DNA of 6,513 nucleotides. It comes from Candidatus Tagabacteria bacterium CG09_land_8_20_14_0_10_41_14. Lineage in GTDB: Bacteria > Patescibacteriota > Minisyncoccia > JAHISW01 > Tagabacteraceae. The DNA is taken from assembly GCA_002774055.1 (NCBI GenBank), contig PEZL01000016.1:1-6513 (forward strand), given 5' to 3'. The notes beneath the pieces are model-generated. The model saw only the letters and a program-made list of their open reading frames with translations, was not told the origin of the DNA and did not search any database. The position numbers and the translations under genes were made by a program. This document shows positions 5,602 through 6,513 of this stretch, piece after piece (position 1 is the first letter of the stretch; every line of letters begins with the position of its first letter).

Positions 5602-6153
5602 TTATTTTTCAAAAATGATTGATTCGCGGAGAACCAAAAAACTATGTTTTATATGTTTCATTGATTTTCCGCCTTTCACTATTACTGTCTCATAATCGTA
5701 TGAAAGTCCAAAAATTTTAATCGGGTTTCTGTAAACGAGCCGTGCTCCTTCTTTCATGGATGAGATTATTCTTTCAAGAATAATCTTTTTTGGCTTTACA
5801 CTATTTGAAACAAAAATTACGTCAAAATCTGAAACGGCAATATCGTTTCCATCGGCACATTGTAGCGTGACTAAAGGATAATTTTTCCCGGTTTTTTTTA
5901 TGAGAATTTTGGCATTTCTGATTGCGTCAGGATCGTTGTCTATTGCCGTTACGGGCGTTTTAGTCGCGTTTGTTATTAGAAGGGCGGTGTAAGGGATGGA
6001 CCCGCATCCTATGTGAAGAATTTTGTCAGCAGGTGTTATTTCTGTTCCCAAAATCTCGTTTTTTATCATCTTTGAGCAGAGTTTTATATAAATTTTTTCC
6101 AGTAAAGTTATTTTTGACGCAATTTTTTCGTATAACTTAACTATTCCATACAT
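5602..6153 (-). CDS. Class I SAM-dependent methyltransferase, nicotianamine-synthase-like
   Basis: This is a 183-residue soluble protein with a helical N-terminus (about 1-37) followed by a Rossmann-type SAM-binding core. Motif I is KILHIGCGSIPYTALLI (44-60), motif II is VTAIDNDPDAI (68-78) with acidic D72 to hold the SAM ribose, then CADGNDI (99-105), and FDVIFVSNSV (110-119) as strand 4. MKEGARLVYRN (133-143) is the next strand turn. The glycine loop GCGSIPYT, with Pro and Thr after it, is closer to the GSGPLPxT loop of nicotianamine/opine-type metallophore synthases than to the usual GxGxG, and GARLVYR also recalls that family. Full-length synthases are about 100 residues longer, so a generic small methyltransferase is equally possible. 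The substrate is unknown. The ATG at 6151-6153 is supported by a good Shine-Dalgarno and a consensus promoter upstream. A terminator follows the gene. Confidence 0.8.
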   Translation of the reverse strand: MYGIVKLYEKIASKITLLEKIYIKLCSKMIKNEILGTEITPADKILHIGCGSIPYTALLITNATKTPVTAIDNDPDAIRNAKILIKKTGKNYPLVTLQCADGNDIAVSDFDVIFVSNSVKPKKIILERIISSMKEGARLVYRNPIKIFGLSYDYETVIVKGGKSMKHIKHSFLVLRESIIFEK

Positions 6154-6160
6154 TTTAAAG

Positions 6161-6167
6161 ACCTCTC
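6161..6167 (-). promoter_or_regulatory. Shine-Dalgarno for the methyltransferase gene
   Basis: On the minus strand, GAGAGGT (6167-6161) lies seven bases before the ATG at 6153-6151. It is the clearest ribosome-binding site of any gene here; the pilin and PHP genes have weak or no such signal. It fixes the start codon. Confidence 0.75.
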
Positions 6168-6196
6168 GTTTTCGGATTGGCTGGAACTTTTATTCT

Positions 6197-6224
6197 ATTA
6201 TAAATTATTTTTCCAAAATGTCAA
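6197..6224 (-). promoter_or_regulatory. Consensus sigma70-type promoter for the methyltransferase gene
   Basis: On the minus strand a perfect TTGACA (6224-6219) is followed after 16 bases by a perfect TATAAT (6202-6197). Transcription would start near 6190, giving a leader of about 37 bases with the Shine-Dalgarno at 6167-6161. This is the strongest promoter match in the window. Confidence 0.85.
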
Positions 6225-6227
6225 ATT

Positions 6228-6250
6228 ACTTGGAAGCTCGGTTTCCAAGT
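6228..6250. promoter_or_regulatory. Operator-like palindrome abutting the -35 box
   Basis: ACTTGGAAGC (6228-6237) pairs with GTTTCCAAGT (6241-6250) around TCG; eight outer pairs are exact, one is G-T and one is C-G. It lies three bases upstream of the -35 box of the methyltransferase promoter, a position suited to a dimeric regulator acting on it. No regulator gene is in the window, so this is an inference from symmetry and place. Confidence 0.5.
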
Positions 6251-6290
6251 TGACCAAGTTGATTAAAATTTCTTGACCAAAAAAGTCAAG
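6245..6290. repeat. 9-bp tandem repeat and TTGACCAA repeats between divergent promoters
   Basis: CCAAGTTGA occurs twice in perfect tandem (6245-6253, 6254-6262), overlapping the right arm of the palindrome at 6228-6250. TTGACCAA occurs at 6250-6257 and again at 6273-6280, 23 bases apart, or about two helical turns. CTTGAC (6272-6277) and GTCAAG (6285-6290) form a further inverted repeat with a 7-base loop. Such phased repeats fit binding sites for one protein controlling both directions, but no regulator is identified. Confidence 0.55.
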
Positions 6291-6301
6291 TGCGGTAAGA
6301 T
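6273..6301 (+). promoter_or_regulatory. Candidate rightward promoter
   Basis: TTGACC (6273-6278, 5/6 of the -35 consensus), then 17 bases, then TAAGAT (6296-6301, 4/6 of the -10 consensus). It would fire rightward from about 6308, away from the methyltransferase promoter, toward the open frame at the right edge. It shares its -35 box with the CTTGAC/GTCAAG repeat. The -10 match is only moderate. Confidence 0.35.
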
Positions 6302-6316
6302 GTTGTTGATTGAATT

Positions 6317-6513
6317 TTGAAAATTAAAAATGAAAAAGGAGACAAATTCGTATTTGTAAAGGCGCCTATAAAAAAACCGACCGGGAGAGGATTCTTAAAA
6401 ATCCCGATGCAATACAAGATCGGTTTATATTCCGGCTGGTCCGAAATGGATGGATTTTGGTTTGAGAAGAATAAGAGAAAATCTTTCCAGTGTTTTATTG
6501 CCTTTCAAAAAAT
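6317..6513 (+). CDS. Possible partial protein, open at the right edge, unrecognised
   Basis: After a TGA at 6311-6313, this frame is open to the window end: about 65 codons from a TTG at 6317. It includes KFVFVKAPIKKPTGRGFLKI and, later, YKIGLYSGWSEMDGFWFEKN. The mix of basic, aromatic and glycine residues is protein-like, but I recognise no family. The start is unsure: TTG is the only standard start codon before an ATG at about 6407, and the AAGGAG at 6336-6341 lies inside the frame with no usual start at the right distance. An ATG at 6330 opens only a nine-codon frame. A nested inverted repeat (AAACCGA near 6373 with TCGGTTT near 6420; CGGGA near 6382 with TCCCG near 6403) leaves structured leader RNA as an alternative. 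Confidence 0.35.
   Translation, partial: MKIKNEKGDKFVFVKAPIKKPTGRGFLKIPMQYKIGLYSGWSEMDGFWFEKNKRKSFQCFIAFQK

Noticed and set aside
6245..6262. Tandem 9-bp repeat as a CRISPR or long repeat array
   Set aside because: There are only two units, no spacers and no cas genes; a regulatory repeat is the simpler reading.
1..6513. Alternative genetic code with UGA read as glycine
   Set aside because: TGA serves as the natural stop at 2355-2357 and for the PHP gene at 4873-4871, and no in-frame TGA interrupts the recognised genes.

Overview
The window reads as a chromosomal stretch of a member of the Candidate Phyla Radiation (Patescibacteria), most likely Parcubacteria-like. This is inferred from moderately AT-rich genes, very AT-rich spacers made of short TTGATAATT/TTGAAAATT words, mostly weak or absent Shine-Dalgarno sequences, tightly overlapping genes, and a three-gene pseudopilin cassette whose third protein matches, from memory, a PilX-like family common in that group. 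TGA acts as a stop (genes at 579 and 4871), so the UGA=Gly code of Gracilibacteria/SR1 does not apply.

Layout: (1) 1-578 holds no convincing gene. It is rich in palindromes and ends in a candidate promoter that would give an almost leaderless mRNA. (2) 579-4767 (+) is a translationally coupled operon of three type IV pilus/type II secretion pseudopilins: a PilV-like protein with a long tail of beta-sandwich modules, a PulJ/PilW-like protein interrupted by a Cys-rich beta domain, and a PilX-like protein with a second Cys cluster. The genes overlap by 4 and 1 bases. They probably encode a minor-pilin tip complex in which the large C-terminal modules face outward as adhesive or sensing surfaces. 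No pilus motor, major pilin or prepilin peptidase lies in the window. (3) 4768-4870 is a convergent spacer with two inverted repeats. (4) 4871-6153 (-) carries a stand-alone PHP-domain phosphoesterase and, upstream of it, a small Rossmann-fold SAM-dependent methyltransferase with a nicotianamine-synthase-like glycine loop. A strong intrinsic terminator separates them. The methyltransferase has a consensus sigma70-type promoter and the best Shine-Dalgarno in the window. (5) 6225-6301 is a divergent control region with a palindrome, a perfect 9-bp tandem repeat and a candidate rightward promoter. It leads to a reading frame that is open at the right edge and whose coding status is uncertain.

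The least ordinary points are the Cys-rich domain nested inside the PulJ-like pseudopilin, the matching GCS-x-CP motifs in the second and third pilins, a small palindromic insertion inside the PilX-like leader peptide, and the operator-like architecture between the divergent promoters. All family assignments are by eye; no search was run.
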